From Limisphaera sp026417315 (lineage in GTDB: Bacteria; Verrucomicrobiota; Verrucomicrobiia; Limisphaerales; Limisphaeraceae): a stretch of 64,000 nt of DNA. The stretch is from NCBI RefSeq assembly GCF_049537125.1, contig NZ_JBMVQY010000001.1:992001-1056000 (forward strand), written 5' to 3'. Position numbers and translations under genes: made by a program. Shown here one piece after another: positions 34,397 through 43,351 of the stretch (positions are counted from its first letter, which is position 1; each line of letters starts with the position of its first letter). The notes below the pieces were generated by a model that had not been told where the DNA came from, did no database searches, and saw only the letters and a program-made list of their open reading frames with translations.

Positions 34397-35367
34397 TTCT
34401 CGAAGAAATAGTAGAAGCGGGGCAGCGTCCCCACCTCCTCTTTGAGGATGTACACCCGCTTGTTCCGGAGCACGTAACTGATCTCGCTGTCGGGATCCAG
34501 CAGGTTCCCGAACACCCGGGCCCCCGTGGGACAAACCTCCAAACAGGCGGGGTACCGGCCCTCCCGCGTTCGATGCAAACAGAAGGTGCACTTCTCCACC
34601 ACGCCCTTCGGTCGGATCCGGTTGCTCAGATAACTCTGGTTGGGGTTGACGGCCTCCGGGGGCAGCGTCGGTTTCTTGTAATTGAACCGACGGGCGTCGT
34701 AGGGACATGCCGCCATGCAGTAACGGCAGCCGATGCACCAGTTGTAATCCACCACCACAATCCCGTCGGCTTCCTGCCAGGTCGCCTGTACGGGGCAGAC
34801 TTTCGTGCAGGGGGACTGCCGGCACTGCTGACACTGGACCGGCATGTAGTATTTGTCGGGCTGCGGCACCCGCTCGGGGTCGTAGTAAAGGTTCGACGTC
34901 TCCAGGTTGATGGCCCCTTTCTGCAGCTCCAGCACGCGGATGTAGGACATCTCGATGTCGTCCGGCGTTTCCCTCGACTGGTTGTTTTCCCGCAGGCAGG
35001 CATGCGCACATTTGCGGCAACCGATGCACCGGGTCAGGTTCAGGGCGTAGGCAAACTCCACGCCGGGCTGCGGTCGAATGTCGCGAATGTGGGGACGGAC
35101 CCCGTACTCCCGGGCGGTCTTTTCCTCCAGCGCACGCAGGATGCGCTCGAGCTCCTGCGGGGTCAGCTCGCGGTAGTGCCGCTGCAACAACTCGTCCACG
35201 GTGATCTCGCCCCGTTCCAGCTCCAGCAGCGGGCGGAGCGCCGCCATCAGACCGGTCATGCCCACCAGGGACGCCGCGGCACCCTTGAGAAAGGTGCGGC
35301 GGGTCATCGGCCGGTACACCTCCTCGAGCGACCGGGCTGTGGCCGGGGTTGGACCTGGATCGTTCAT
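34393..35367 (-). CDS. Four-cluster [4Fe-4S] ferredoxin-type electron transfer subunit (PsrB/NrfC/HybA-like)
   Basis: A 324-residue protein with a twin-arginine leader (TRRTFLKGAAASLVG, residues ~22-36). Four Cys groups are visible: CIGCRKCAHAC near 113, CQQCRQSPCTKVCP near 175, CIGCRYCMAACP near 205 and CTFCLH with CLEVCP near 255-275. This matches the periplasm-facing FeS partner of NrfD/PsrC membrane subunits. A leader of this type implies Tat export. It overlaps the NrfD gene by four bases and follows the first cytochrome by only six, so all three are probably one membrane-attached complex. Confidence 0.9.
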   Translation of the reverse strand: MNDPGPTPATARSLEEVYRPMTRRTFLKGAAASLVGMTGLMAALRPLLELERGEITVDELLQRHYRELTPQELERILRALEEKTAREYGVRPHIRDIRPQPGVEFAYALNLTRCIGCRKCAHACLRENNQSRETPDDIEMSYIRVLELQKGAINLETSNLYYDPERVPQPDKYYMPVQCQQCRQSPCTKVCPVQATWQEADGIVVVDYNWCIGCRYCMAACPYDARRFNYKKPTLPPEAVNPNQSYLSNRIRPKGVVEKCTFCLHRTREGRYPACLEVCPTGARVFGNLLDPDSEISYVLRNKRVYILKEEVGTLPRFYYFFEK

Positions 35368-35373
35368 GGCGCC

Positions 35374-36081
35374 TCAATGACCGGAGCCGCCCCCTGCAGA
35401 AGCCGAGGGCCGCGCGGCCCGGGGCGGATACCGCAACGGGGGCAGCGGACGCATGGACGGAAAGGCCGGCCGGTGGGGATCATGACACTGGATGCAACGC
35501 AGTTTCGTCCGCGGCCCGCGCCGCGTGTCCCAATACCCGTTGTGCCGACCGTGCACCCCCGCCTGCCAGTCCCGATAAATCGTGCCATGACACTTGGCAC
35601 ACAAGAGTACCACGTCCGACTCGGCAATTTCCGACCCGTCGTAGTCGACAAAGGCGTTTCGGTTGGTCGGGTGATGACAATTGAGACAAAAGCGATTGTT
35701 GCCGTGCTCCAGCCGGATGTCCTGGTGTTCCACCATCGGCCGGTCGTAATGCCACCGGGCCGGCAGCAGCTTGTGACACTCCATGCAGTTGTACGTCCAG
35801 CCCAGCTTCACCAGGTCCAACCCCTTCGTGGCCCGCGGCGGGGTTTTATCCAGATGCGCATCGTCCGGCAGCCCCACCGGGGGTTGGGAGGCCAAGGGTC
35901 GCGAGACCGCGGGCAGCTTGGGAAGCCCCCCCGGAGCCGGGCTGCTCGCGGTGGAAGCCTCGGGCTGACGCGCGGGTTCCGCGGCCCGGACGGCCCCGGC
36001 CGAGCCCGTGTTGTCCCCGCGGCAAACCAACAACATGAGCCCGCAGACCCACGCGAGGCACCAGCGGCGTTGGCGGGTCAT
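35374..36081 (-). CDS. Exported tetraheme cytochrome c heading the nap operon
   Basis: A 235-residue protein starting MTRQRRWCLAW with a signal sequence (to about residue 30), then a Pro/Ala-rich linker and four CxxCH motifs: CMECH, CLNCH, CAKCH and CIQCH. The spacing and the HGTIYRDWQAGVHGRHNGYWDT phrase are like small cytochromes that accompany NrfD/FeS modules in alternative-complex-III-like and sulfur/nitrogen respiratory systems. In-frame ATGs at MRTGMQQ (preceded by a GGAGG) and MRRFDAW further upstream are alternative starts. It is the first gene after the TTGAC-N4-GTCAA operator. It probably relays electrons from the FeS subunit to NapA or the octaheme enzyme. Confidence 0.82.
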   Translation of the reverse strand: MTRQRRWCLAWVCGLMLLVCRGDNTGSAGAVRAAEPARQPEASTASSPAPGGLPKLPAVSRPLASQPPVGLPDDAHLDKTPPRATKGLDLVKLGWTYNCMECHKLLPARWHYDRPMVEHQDIRLEHGNNRFCLNCHHPTNRNAFVDYDGSEIAESDVVLLCAKCHGTIYRDWQAGVHGRHNGYWDTRRGPRTKLRCIQCHDPHRPAFPSMRPLPPLRYPPRAARPSASAGGGSGH

Positions 36082-36640
36082 GCGAGGACAGCCCCGAGCC
36101 GGCCGCTCCGGCTCTTGTTGCATCCCCGTCCTCATTCGCCTCCACCATGCATCGAATCTGCGCATGCCGTCCTTGACGCAAGTCAAAGAGATCCCCGGTC
36201 GAGCCGAACCCGGACAAGCCGCACTGCGAAGCCTCGATGAAGGGCCTTGCGCCGGAGAATCCTGCCCGGGATTGAGGCACCCCCCGGAGGAATGGTGAAT
36301 CGCAACCGCTCCCCTGCCACTCCAGCGGCTCGCCCCGGCCACCACGGCCACCCCCGGTCCATGCCCGGTGTGTTCGCAAACGAAGAGGGCAGCAGATGGC
36401 GGCCGTGGGAAGGTTTCAGTCGCGCAGGCCCTTTTTCGGGATCGCGCCTTGCAGGCATTCTGGAGACAACGGACAACTCCCCGGCTTCGGGCGCCACTCC
36501 CCCGGATGAGAAGTCCGGAACCCGGGATTGCCCGGCCGAGCCCAAAGGTGCGGGTTCAGGGTGCACCGTGGCAGCTCCTGCCACCCGGCCTCACGCTGGA
36601 GACTTGTCAGTGATCCCGGAGGAATCGACACTCAAGGGTC
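36082..36640. other. 559-base intergenic region between nap operon and signal peptidase gene
   Basis: It contains the TTGAC-N4-GTCAA operator at 36173-36186. Apart from that I see no coding pattern, RNA gene or strong terminator. It should hold divergent promoters for the nap operon (minus) and lepB (plus). Confidence 0.5.
36173..36186 (-). promoter_or_regulatory. FNR/DNR/NNR-type operator (perfect palindrome TTGAC-N4-GTCAA)
   Basis: The sequence ttgacgcaagtcaa is a perfect 5-4-5 palindrome of the Crp/Fnr superfamily type. The DNR/NNR subgroup, which responds to nitrogen oxides or oxygen limitation, uses TTGAC/T-N4-A/GTCAA. It is centred about 98 bases upstream of the first cytochrome start, in the region divergent to signal peptidase. 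The orientation call follows the nap operon. No regulator of this family is encoded in the window. Confidence 0.65.
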
Positions 36641-37195
36641 GTGCAGCAACGCCAAGCAGTCCAGGGTCCACAGGACTCCGCCGCGACACGCCTGTCCGGC
36701 CAGCACTGGCTGGTCCGACTGGCCGTCGGGCGACACCCCCGCCGTACCCTGGTCCGGGCGGTGGTGCTGGCGCTTCTTACCATTGCCGTGTTTCGCTACG
36801 TGCTGCTGCCCGTGCGGGTGCAGGGCATCAGCATGTGGCCCACCTACCAGGATCGCCAGTGGGGGTTGGTGAACCGGCTGGCCTACCGTTGGTCGGAACC
36901 GCGTCGGGGCGACGTCGTTTGCGTCCGCTTCACCGCCGGCGAACACGTGATGCTGTTGAAACGAATCGTGGCCCTGCCGGGCGAGACCGTCGGGTTCCGC
37001 AACGGCCGTCTCTACGTCAACGGCCGGCCGCTCGAAGAACCCTACGTGAAAACCCCCTGCGACTGGAACGAGCCCGAGCGACAGTTGGGGCCCGACGAGT
37101 ACTACGTCGTGGGCGACAACCGCAGCATGCCGCGCGAAGATCACATGCATGGCATCACGGAGCGCTGGCGTATCGTGGGCAAACTGGTCCGATGA
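36641..37195 (+). CDS. lepB: Signal peptidase I
   Basis: A 184-residue type I signal peptidase from a GTG at 36641. One N-terminal TM segment (about 40-58) is followed by the catalytic Ser64 in GISMWPT and Lys107 in MLLKRIVALPGET. Boxes RRGDVVCVRF, NGRLYVNGRPLEEPYVK and DEYYVVGDNRSMPREDHMHG complete the fold. It cleaves Sec signal peptides on the outer face of the inner membrane. Its stop overlaps the next gene in ATGA. Confidence 0.92.
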   Translation: MQQRQAVQGPQDSAATRLSGQHWLVRLAVGRHPRRTLVRAVVLALLTIAVFRYVLLPVRVQGISMWPTYQDRQWGLVNRLAYRWSEPRRGDVVCVRFTAGEHVMLLKRIVALPGETVGFRNGRLYVNGRPLEEPYVKTPCDWNEPERQLGPDEYYVVGDNRSMPREDHMHGITERWRIVGKLVR

Positions 37196-37686
37196 GGCTG
37201 CCCCTGTCATGGCTGCTGGTCGCCGGCGCCCTGGTTTGTGCCGGGTTCGTTTGGCTGGGGTGGCCCTCGCACGAACGGACCATCCGCCGGCAGCTTCAGG
37301 AAGTGGCCGAGTTGTTGTCCTTCCCGGCCAACGAGCCGCCCCTGAACGCCCTCAGCGAAATCAACCGGTTGTGCGCGCATCTGACCCCGGACGTCGAGGT
37401 GCGGGTGGATGCCCGGGGGTTTGGCCGACGCACCGTTCGCGGTCGCGAAGAAATTCGCGAGGGCTTGATGGTGTATCGGCAGCGCTTCAACGGGGCCCGC
37501 GTGGAGTTTCCGGATATCCGCGTGGAGATCGGCCCCGACCGCACGTCGGCCGTGGTGTTCCTCACCGTGGAGGCGCGGTTGCCCGGAGAATCCGATGTGT
37601 GGTTGCAGGAAATGAAGCTCTGGCTCCGCCGGGACGGGCGGCAGTGGCGCATTGCCCAGGCGGAGACGGTCCAGCCCCTGCGATGA
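37192..37686 (+). CDS. Membrane-anchored NTF2/SnoaL-like protein
   Basis: A 164-residue protein with an N-terminal hydrophobic segment (LSWLLVAGALVCAGFVWLGW) and an alpha+beta body: RTIRRQLQEVAELL, EINRLCAHLTPDVEVRVDARGFGRRTVRGREEIREGLM and a final RRDGRQWRIAQAETV. This is the cone-shaped NTF2-like fold with the typical 'ground for the hydrophobic pocket' arrangement, often of unknown function. It is translationally coupled to lepB through ATGA. No catalytic residues can be assigned. Confidence 0.75.
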   Translation: MRLPLSWLLVAGALVCAGFVWLGWPSHERTIRRQLQEVAELLSFPANEPPLNALSEINRLCAHLTPDVEVRVDARGFGRRTVRGREEIREGLMVYRQRFNGARVEFPDIRVEIGPDRTSAVVFLTVEARLPGESDVWLQEMKLWLRRDGRQWRIAQAETVQPLR

Positions 37687-37833
37687 CGAAGAGTCAACGC
37701 CGTCCGTGGTGGGAAATCCACCGCCCGGTGGCGAGAGGACCGCACCACGCCGCCGGCGTCCCGGCCTCCATCCGCAGCCGTTCCCCCATCGCCAGGGGTT
37801 GGCCGCCCGCTTCCGCCCCGTTATGCTGACACC

Positions 37834-38667
37834 GTGCAATGCATCACGCTCACCACGGATTTCGGGCACCGGGATGGCTTCGTGGGGATCATGAAGGGCG
37901 TGATTCTGACCCGCGCCCCGCGAGCGCTGCTCATCGACGTAAGCCACGAAATCGCCCCGGGGGACGTGCGCGCCGGAGCTTTCGTGCTGATGAATGCACA
38001 TCGTTACTTTCCCCCGGGGACCGTACATCTGGCGGTCGTGGACCCCGGCGTGGGCAGTTCCCGCCGCGCACTGGCCGTGCGGACCCGGCGCGCCTTTTAC
38101 GTCGGGCCGGACAATGGCGTGCTGAGCTGGGCGGTGAGCCAGGATCCAGTGTTGGAAGCCCGGTGGATCGAGAACTCCGAACTGTTCCTGCAGCCGGTGA
38201 GCCAAACCTTTCACGGACGCGACATCTTTGCCCCGGTGGCCGCTTATCTTTGTCGGGGAGGCCGCATGTCCCGCGTGGGTCCCGAAGCAGACGACTGGAT
38301 TCGATTGCCACGGCCGGACCCGATCAGATCCGGTGCCGACGCCGCGTCGGGCGAGGTCCTTTACGTGGACCGGTTCGGCAACGCCATCACCAACCTGCCG
38401 GTCGAGCTGTCGCCGCGGGGCGCCCCGCGCATCCGGGGTGTGTTCATGGTCAGGAAACGGTCTTCAGCAAGGTTTCCCGCGCACGCCTTCTACGGCGCGG
38501 TGTCCCGGGGCCGACCGGTTGCCGTGCCCGGTTCCAGCGGGTTTTGGGAACTGGCCGTCCACGGCGGCTCTGCGGCCGACAAATACGGGCTGCGACCCGG
38601 GGACCCGGTCGAATGGAGCACTGCAACCGGCCTGCCTTGCTCCTCTGGGCGCCCGAGAAGCGCGTGA
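37834..38667 (+). CDS. SAM hydroxide adenosyltransferase family protein (DUF62)
   Basis: A 277-residue protein from a GTG at 37834. The opening ITLTTDFGHRDGFVGIMKGVIL, the VVDPGVGSSRRALAV block with its Asp, YVGPDNGVLSW and VLYVDRFGNAITNL are hallmarks of the S-adenosyl-L-methionine hydrolase (adenosine-forming)/fluorinase-like family. Most bacterial members hydrolyse SAM to adenosine and methionine using a Asp-Arg-His water-activating triad; the role in the cell is unclear. The last ~20 residues are divergent. It stands alone, about 150 bases after the NTF2-like gene. Confidence 0.9.
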   Translation: MQCITLTTDFGHRDGFVGIMKGVILTRAPRALLIDVSHEIAPGDVRAGAFVLMNAHRYFPPGTVHLAVVDPGVGSSRRALAVRTRRAFYVGPDNGVLSWAVSQDPVLEARWIENSELFLQPVSQTFHGRDIFAPVAAYLCRGGRMSRVGPEADDWIRLPRPDPIRSGADAASGEVLYVDRFGNAITNLPVELSPRGAPRIRGVFMVRKRSSARFPAHAFYGAVSRGRPVAVPGSSGFWELAVHGGSAADKYGLRPGDPVEWSTATGLPCSSGRPRSA

Positions 38668-38825
38668 GTCGCTCTTCTTGCAGGCTGAAGCAAGCCACGG
38701 AAGCAACCGCCTTATCTCAGGTCGCTACTCACAACGGAGACAACACCGGGCCCGGCTCCGGTCTCCGCTCCACCCACGAAAGCGCCCGCCGTCGCAGGAT
38801 CGGACACCCACGTCCCCGCCGTGCT

Positions 38826-39857
38826 TCACGCGCAGGCGTACGGGCAGCCGGGCCAGGCAGAGGCCGCCGGTGCGCCACCCAGGGCCACCTGCTGTTCCTC
38901 CCGCAGGAAGATGCTCCCGCAGTTGGCAGCCATGGCCTTGAGCCTGGCCTCCGCCACCTCGTCCAACGGCTTGAAGCGTTTGGCCGCCTCAATGGCACGA
39001 TCCAGGAGATCGAGAAACGCAGGAGGAAAGCCCGCCACCACGCCCGGTTGCGAGAGCGCAAACCGCAGTGCCAACTCGACGTCCTCCGGAGTCTCCACGG
39101 ACCGGTACCACCACTGACGCGTCCGCTCCATCCCCTGGGGCCACGCGCCGTACGACATCGGCTTGATCGCCAACACTGCCACGCCCCGCTCGGCCGCCAA
39201 CGCCAGCACCTCCCTGCCAAAACCGCGCGTGTAGAATTCCACAAAGTTGATGGGAAACATCACCGTATCGAAAGGAAAGCCCCGCAATGCCTCCAGAGCC
39301 GCCTTGGTCGTGTGCGCGGAAAACCCGATCCAACGCACCCTGCCCTGGTCGCGTGCTTTGAGGATGGCGTCCATGGCCCCGCCCGGTCCCAGGGCCTGCT
39401 TCACTTCCTCGGGCCGCACCAGATGATGCAGCTGGTAGAGATCGAAGTAATCCGTCTTGAGCAGGCGCAGCGAGTTCTCCAGTTCCTGACGCGCACCGTT
39501 GGCGTCGCGTTTTTTCGTCTTGCACGCCAGGAAATAGCGGGCGCGGTCCACGCCCTGCAGAGCCATCCCCAACTTGGTTTCGCACTGCCCGTTGCCGTAG
39601 GCCGGCGCGACGTCAAAGTAATTGACCCCGCGCTCCAGCGCGTCGCGCACGGCAGCCGTGCAACGATCCTGCTCGTAATGGATCAACGCCAGGCCGGGAA
39701 ACCCGACGATGGAGAGGTTCACGTTTGTGCGGCCCAACCGGCGTCGGGGCAAACCCGCCACGGTCTCCGTCAACGGAGCGGCCCACGCCTGAGGACCGGC
39801 CAGTGCGGCCCAACCTGCGACGCCGCCCACCGTCTTGAGGAATTCACGTCGTTTCAT
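38826..39857 (-). CDS. Exported aldo/keto reductase (Tat leader)
   Basis: A 343-residue protein beginning with a twin-arginine leader MKRREFLKTVGGVAGWAALAGPQAWA. The AKR barrel follows: GVNYFDVAPAYGNGQ with the catalytic Asp/Tyr pair near 90, the Lys in FLACKTKKRD near 115, and the active-site His in LYQLHHLVRPEE near 146. VRWIGFSAHT is the family's signature-2 region. It ends with a Cys-bearing tail (PGCPYACA). Exported AKRs of this kind are common in Planctomycetes and Verrucomicrobia; the substrate is unknown. The start is chosen at the Tat leader; an upstream in-frame codon adds a non-homologous tail. Confidence 0.87.
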   Translation of the reverse strand: MKRREFLKTVGGVAGWAALAGPQAWAAPLTETVAGLPRRRLGRTNVNLSIVGFPGLALIHYEQDRCTAAVRDALERGVNYFDVAPAYGNGQCETKLGMALQGVDRARYFLACKTKKRDANGARQELENSLRLLKTDYFDLYQLHHLVRPEEVKQALGPGGAMDAILKARDQGRVRWIGFSAHTTKAALEALRGFPFDTVMFPINFVEFYTRGFGREVLALAAERGVAVLAIKPMSYGAWPQGMERTRQWWYRSVETPEDVELALRFALSQPGVVAGFPPAFLDLLDRAIEAAKRFKPLDEVAEARLKAMAANCGSIFLREEQQVALGGAPAASAWPGCPYACA

Positions 39858-40151
39858 GGGACTGGGGTTGGTTGAGTGCGTTTCGATCTGCCCCAAGGTG
39901 GTCGGAAAACAGGATCTGTGCAAGCAGGACTTGGCTTAAAACAGAATCGTGGGGCACGGCGGGGTTCGGTGGTGGGGCCGAGGTCATCGGCCGAGTTCCG
40001 CGGCACCTCTCCAGTAACTTCCGGCGATCAGCCGGGCGCCAAAGGGGTTTTTCTTCCGGGCACCGCCAAACCCTTTTCCGCCCGCGGTTCACCCAACTGC
40101 CTGCGGGAAAAGCGCTTGGTCACGGGCCCGCAACCAGGTCTAATACAACCC

Positions 40152-41123
40152 GTGCGACCCGTGCGAGCCGCAGTCATCGATGTGGGGACAAACTCCGTAA
40201 AACTGCTGGTCGCCGATCTGGACGACGGCGTCCGCCCGGTCCTGGAGCGGGGCATTCAGACACGGCTGGGCCAGGGATTTTACCCGGACCGGCGCTTGCA
40301 GCCCGAGGCCATCGCCCGCACGGCCGCCGCGGTGCGGCAATTGGCCGATGAGGCCCGGAAGGCCGGGGCGCAACGCCTCAAGGTATTCGCCACCAGCGCC
40401 GCCCGCGAAGCACGGAACCGGGACGCGCTGCTCGGAGCCCTGGAAGCCGCCGCCGGGCTGCCGGTGAAAGTCATCTCCGGCGAACAGGAAGCCGAGTGGG
40501 CCTTCCACGGCGTGCGCACCCACCCGCAATGGGCAACGGAGCCGATCGTGCTGGTGGAGGTGGGCGGCGGCAGTACCCAGATCCTCGTCGGGCAGGCGGA
40601 CCAGATTCGTTTCCGTGACAGCTATCCTCTCGGCGCAGTCCGGCTCTGGGAACAGCTTGAAGTGTCCGATCCCCCAAAGCCCGCAGAGCTGGCCAAGGCC
40701 CGCCAACAGGTTCGATCCTTCCTGAAACAAAACGCGCTGCACCTCCTTTTGGACGCGTTACAACGCGAAACCGCCCGACACAGCCAACATCACCAACCCC
40801 TGCCCGTGGCCGTCGGTGGCACCGCCACCACGCTGGCGCGCATGGAACTCCAGATGGACAGCTACGACCGCGACCGGATCGAATCCGTACTCCTCACTCC
40901 GGAACGATTGCAGCGCCGCGTCGAACAACTCTGGACCCTGCCCCTGGCCCAGCGCCGTCAACTTCCGGGCCTCCCACCGGAACGGGCGGACGTCATCCTC
41001 ACCGGCGCAGTGATCTACGAACAGCTTCAAGCTGAGTTGGATCTCCAGGCCTGGCGCGTCAGCACGCGCGGCCTCCGGTTCGGCGCCATCCAAGCGCTGC
41101 GGAATGCCCCTCCCGGGTCCTGA
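40152..41123 (+). CDS. Ppx/GppA phosphatase family protein
   Basis: A 323-residue sugar kinase/actin-fold protein. AAVIDVGTNSVKLLVADL is phosphate-1, VLVEVGGGSTQILV is phosphate-2, and PVAVGGTATTLARMEL is the adenosine-like motif. The protein has only the N-terminal Ppx-GppA domain pair, without the C-terminal HD-like domain of long exopolyphosphatases, so it is of the short type. Possible activities are polyphosphate or pppGpp hydrolysis. Start is GTG at 40152 (or the GTG nine bases on). It is divergent from the AKR gene and ends 20 bases from the convergent DHp-like gene. Confidence 0.88.
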   Translation: MRPVRAAVIDVGTNSVKLLVADLDDGVRPVLERGIQTRLGQGFYPDRRLQPEAIARTAAAVRQLADEARKAGAQRLKVFATSAAREARNRDALLGALEAAAGLPVKVISGEQEAEWAFHGVRTHPQWATEPIVLVEVGGGSTQILVGQADQIRFRDSYPLGAVRLWEQLEVSDPPKPAELAKARQQVRSFLKQNALHLLLDALQRETARHSQHHQPLPVAVGGTATTLARMELQMDSYDRDRIESVLLTPERLQRRVEQLWTLPLAQRRQLPGLPPERADVILTGAVIYEQLQAELDLQAWRVSTRGLRFGAIQALRNAPPGS

Positions 41124-41143
41124 GCCCCCGCGAACCGCCCTGC

Positions 41144-41395
41144 TCAACGGGTAATCCCCAACGCCTTCTCGAACTCCGCCGAGAACTCCGCCAGCGCCCG
41201 GGAAATCCGAGCCGGTTGTTCCGCCAGGGTCGCCAACCGCCGGGGTGCGTCCTCCGGTCGGAGTCGAATCATCTCCACCGCTGCCATCATCAGCGAGAGG
41301 TGATTATTGATGTCGTGGCGCATCGCGGAGAGCTTCTGGTTCAGCGCCGCAACCTGTTCGGGCGTCAGAGTCACCGGTTGATCAGGCAAAACCAT
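41144..41395 (-). CDS. Small DHp-like (histidine kinase dimerisation/phosphoacceptor) protein
   Basis: An 83-residue protein, helical throughout, with MRHDINNHLSLMMAAVEMIRLRP in its middle. The HDxxN pattern resembles the H-box of Spo0B/CitA-type histidine kinases (HDxxNxLQ), where the His is phosphorylated. No ATPase domain follows, so it is a stand-alone DHp helix pair, potentially an intermediate phosphotransfer protein or a remnant. N-terminal residues TLTPEQVAALNQKLS form the first turn. Preceding and following genes give no partner kinase. Confidence 0.75.
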   Translation of the reverse strand: MVLPDQPVTLTPEQVAALNQKLSAMRHDINNHLSLMMAAVEMIRLRPEDAPRRLATLAEQPARISRALAEFSAEFEKALGITR

Positions 41396-41824
41396 GGGCC
41401 GACAAGCATGAGACAGCCCCGCAGGCCTGGCAAGGGGTTTCCGAACTTGCTTGAGCCCTGCAGAGGCGCCTCGCTACGAGGCCGAGCCAACACGCCTCCC
41501 CAAGGACCCATCGACCCGCCCAAAGGTTCGCTGAGCCTGCCCAATTTCACGATATCACGAGCCGGGCGGCCCGCCGATCGGGAGGGTTTCCCGGACCGCA
41601 GCCCCGGGCTCAACACTGGCAGGCTGAGCCGTCAGATCCTCGATCCAAGCGAGGAACCAGGGCGACTTCAGCGGGGTCATCCCAAAACCGACTGCAAGGT
41701 CATGAGGCTGTCCGTTGGCCGGGCCCGGGGAATTCGCCGCCCTCCCCGCCGGGCCGCGGGCTCCCCTCACTCCTCCGACAGTGCGCACAAGCCCGGTCGG
41801 GTCGCCCGCCGATCGAGTGGCCCG
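41396..41824. other. 429-base region without a gene
   Basis: It lies downstream of the decayed GT39 gene and upstream of the DHp-like gene, both on the minus strand. Frames here give Pro/Arg/Ser-rich peptides without pattern. It probably holds the DHp gene promoter. Confidence 0.45.
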
Positions 41825-43337
41825 TCACGGCTGTCCGAGCCGTGTCTCCACACCCGACCGCGGCGTTTCCCCGGGGCCCACGCGCCGCCCGACCTCTGTA
41901 GTTCCCTGAACCTGCACGAGCGCGTAATGCTGCGTCCGCCAGCTCACAAAGCCCGGCTGAGCCAGCTCCCGGGTTCCGCTCCAATACCAGCCGCAGCGCC
42001 CGGTTGCTCTCCAGAAGCTCCGCCACACCCGGCCAGGTCATGCGTCCGCTCAGAAGCCGTTTCGACGGCAGGATTAACAGCTCCGGCGGGGGAAACGCTC
42101 CCGCCACCAGGAACTCGTGGTAATACGTGCTCAACGCGTGGCACACCTCGTTGGAAGCTGCAGCGGTCCGCAACTGTTGCACCAGAATCGGATCGGGCCG
42201 GGGCGACAACCTTGTCAGTGCCGTCCACCGTTTCAGGATCGCTCCACTGCCCACGCCCGCGCACAACGCGCCCACGGTGGACAGCCCCAGAACCGCATCC
42301 GCCACCGTCGGAGGAGATCGTGCAGGTTCCTGGTCCCCGCCGTCTGGGCCCGGGCCCGCGCCTCCACCCAGTGCCGCTGCAGCACCCGCACTGAATCGGC
42401 CACTGCCATCCCACCCGGCACGGACAAGGGCACCACAAAATGCAGGCCTTAATAATACCGCCACAGGTTTGCCACGGATCTGAACATCCACCCACCCAAC
42501 AACACACCCACGGCGAATACTCCCAACGGCGGCCAACCCGGTTTTCGTAAGGCAAGAACACCAAATCCTCCAGCCACCCACGCCGTCAGGGTTTCAGCGG
42601 TCAGGAGCGGCACGGACACACCCTGCCGGGTCGGATCCAGCGGTGCTGCCTGGTTCGCCGCCCAGTGCGATTCCAGCAACCAGTCCATCATAAGTTCGGC
42701 GACAGCCACGCGATCAGCCCAAAGGTTGCTGCCCAACCCAGCAGCCATGGACCCACCACGCGCACGGAGCCCCGCAGCCCGTACAGCCGCAAGCTCAACA
42801 GCACCAGGGCCGGCGCGACCACCGCCGACGTCAGTTTTATTTGCATCGCAGCCCCCATGACCACCCCCGAGCACGCCGCCCGCCACCAGGGCAGATTCCC
42901 GCCCTCCGCATAAAAGACCGCCGCGGCCACCCAGGCCCACGCCCACGCCACAGGCTCGAGCATCACACTGAATGTCAGTGTCAGCCCATCTCCCCAAGCC
43001 CACAGCAAACGTCGACGTAATCATCCCCACACCCCCCGGACCCGACGCCCATGCACGCGATTGCAGCCCACATCGCCGCCATTGACACCACGCTGAACAG
43101 GCAGGGCCACTGCGGTCCCTCCCCGCACCAGCGAACCAACCAGGCGTTCAACAAGGTGTGCTGCCACGGCTGATCGTTCGAAACCCGCGCCAACTGGTCG
43201 GGCTGCCGCACCGCAAAGTGAATCTTCATCACCTCCCATCCATCGCCCCCTCCCGGGCCCCAAGCATGGCGAAACGGGCAATAACCGACCGCCAACACCA
43301 CCGCAATGAGAGCCCAACCCCACGCCACGCCGCGCAT
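41825..43337 (-). pseudogene. Decayed membrane glycosyltransferase (GT39/ArnT-like)
   Basis: Recognisable pieces of one protein run down the minus strand in shifting frames. They are an N-terminal piece with GWALIAVVLAVGYCPFRHAWGPGGG and DGWEVMKIHF; a TM piece LTFSVMLEPVAWAWAWVAAAVFYAEGG with MQIKLTSAVVAPALVLL; DWLLESHWAANQAAPLDPTRQ; a TAA at 42449-42451 after LWRYY, with the frame carrying on GLHFVVPLSVPGG; and a C-terminal part LILPSKRLLSGRMTWPGVAELLESNRALRLVLERN, then ELAQPGFVSWRTQHYALVQ. At least four frameshifts (near 43035, 42690, 42310 and 41975) and one stop are needed. The multipass layout plus C-terminal soluble domain resembles GT39-type glycosyltransferases. Confidence 0.65.
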
Positions 43338-43351
43338 TTAAACCCCGCTCG

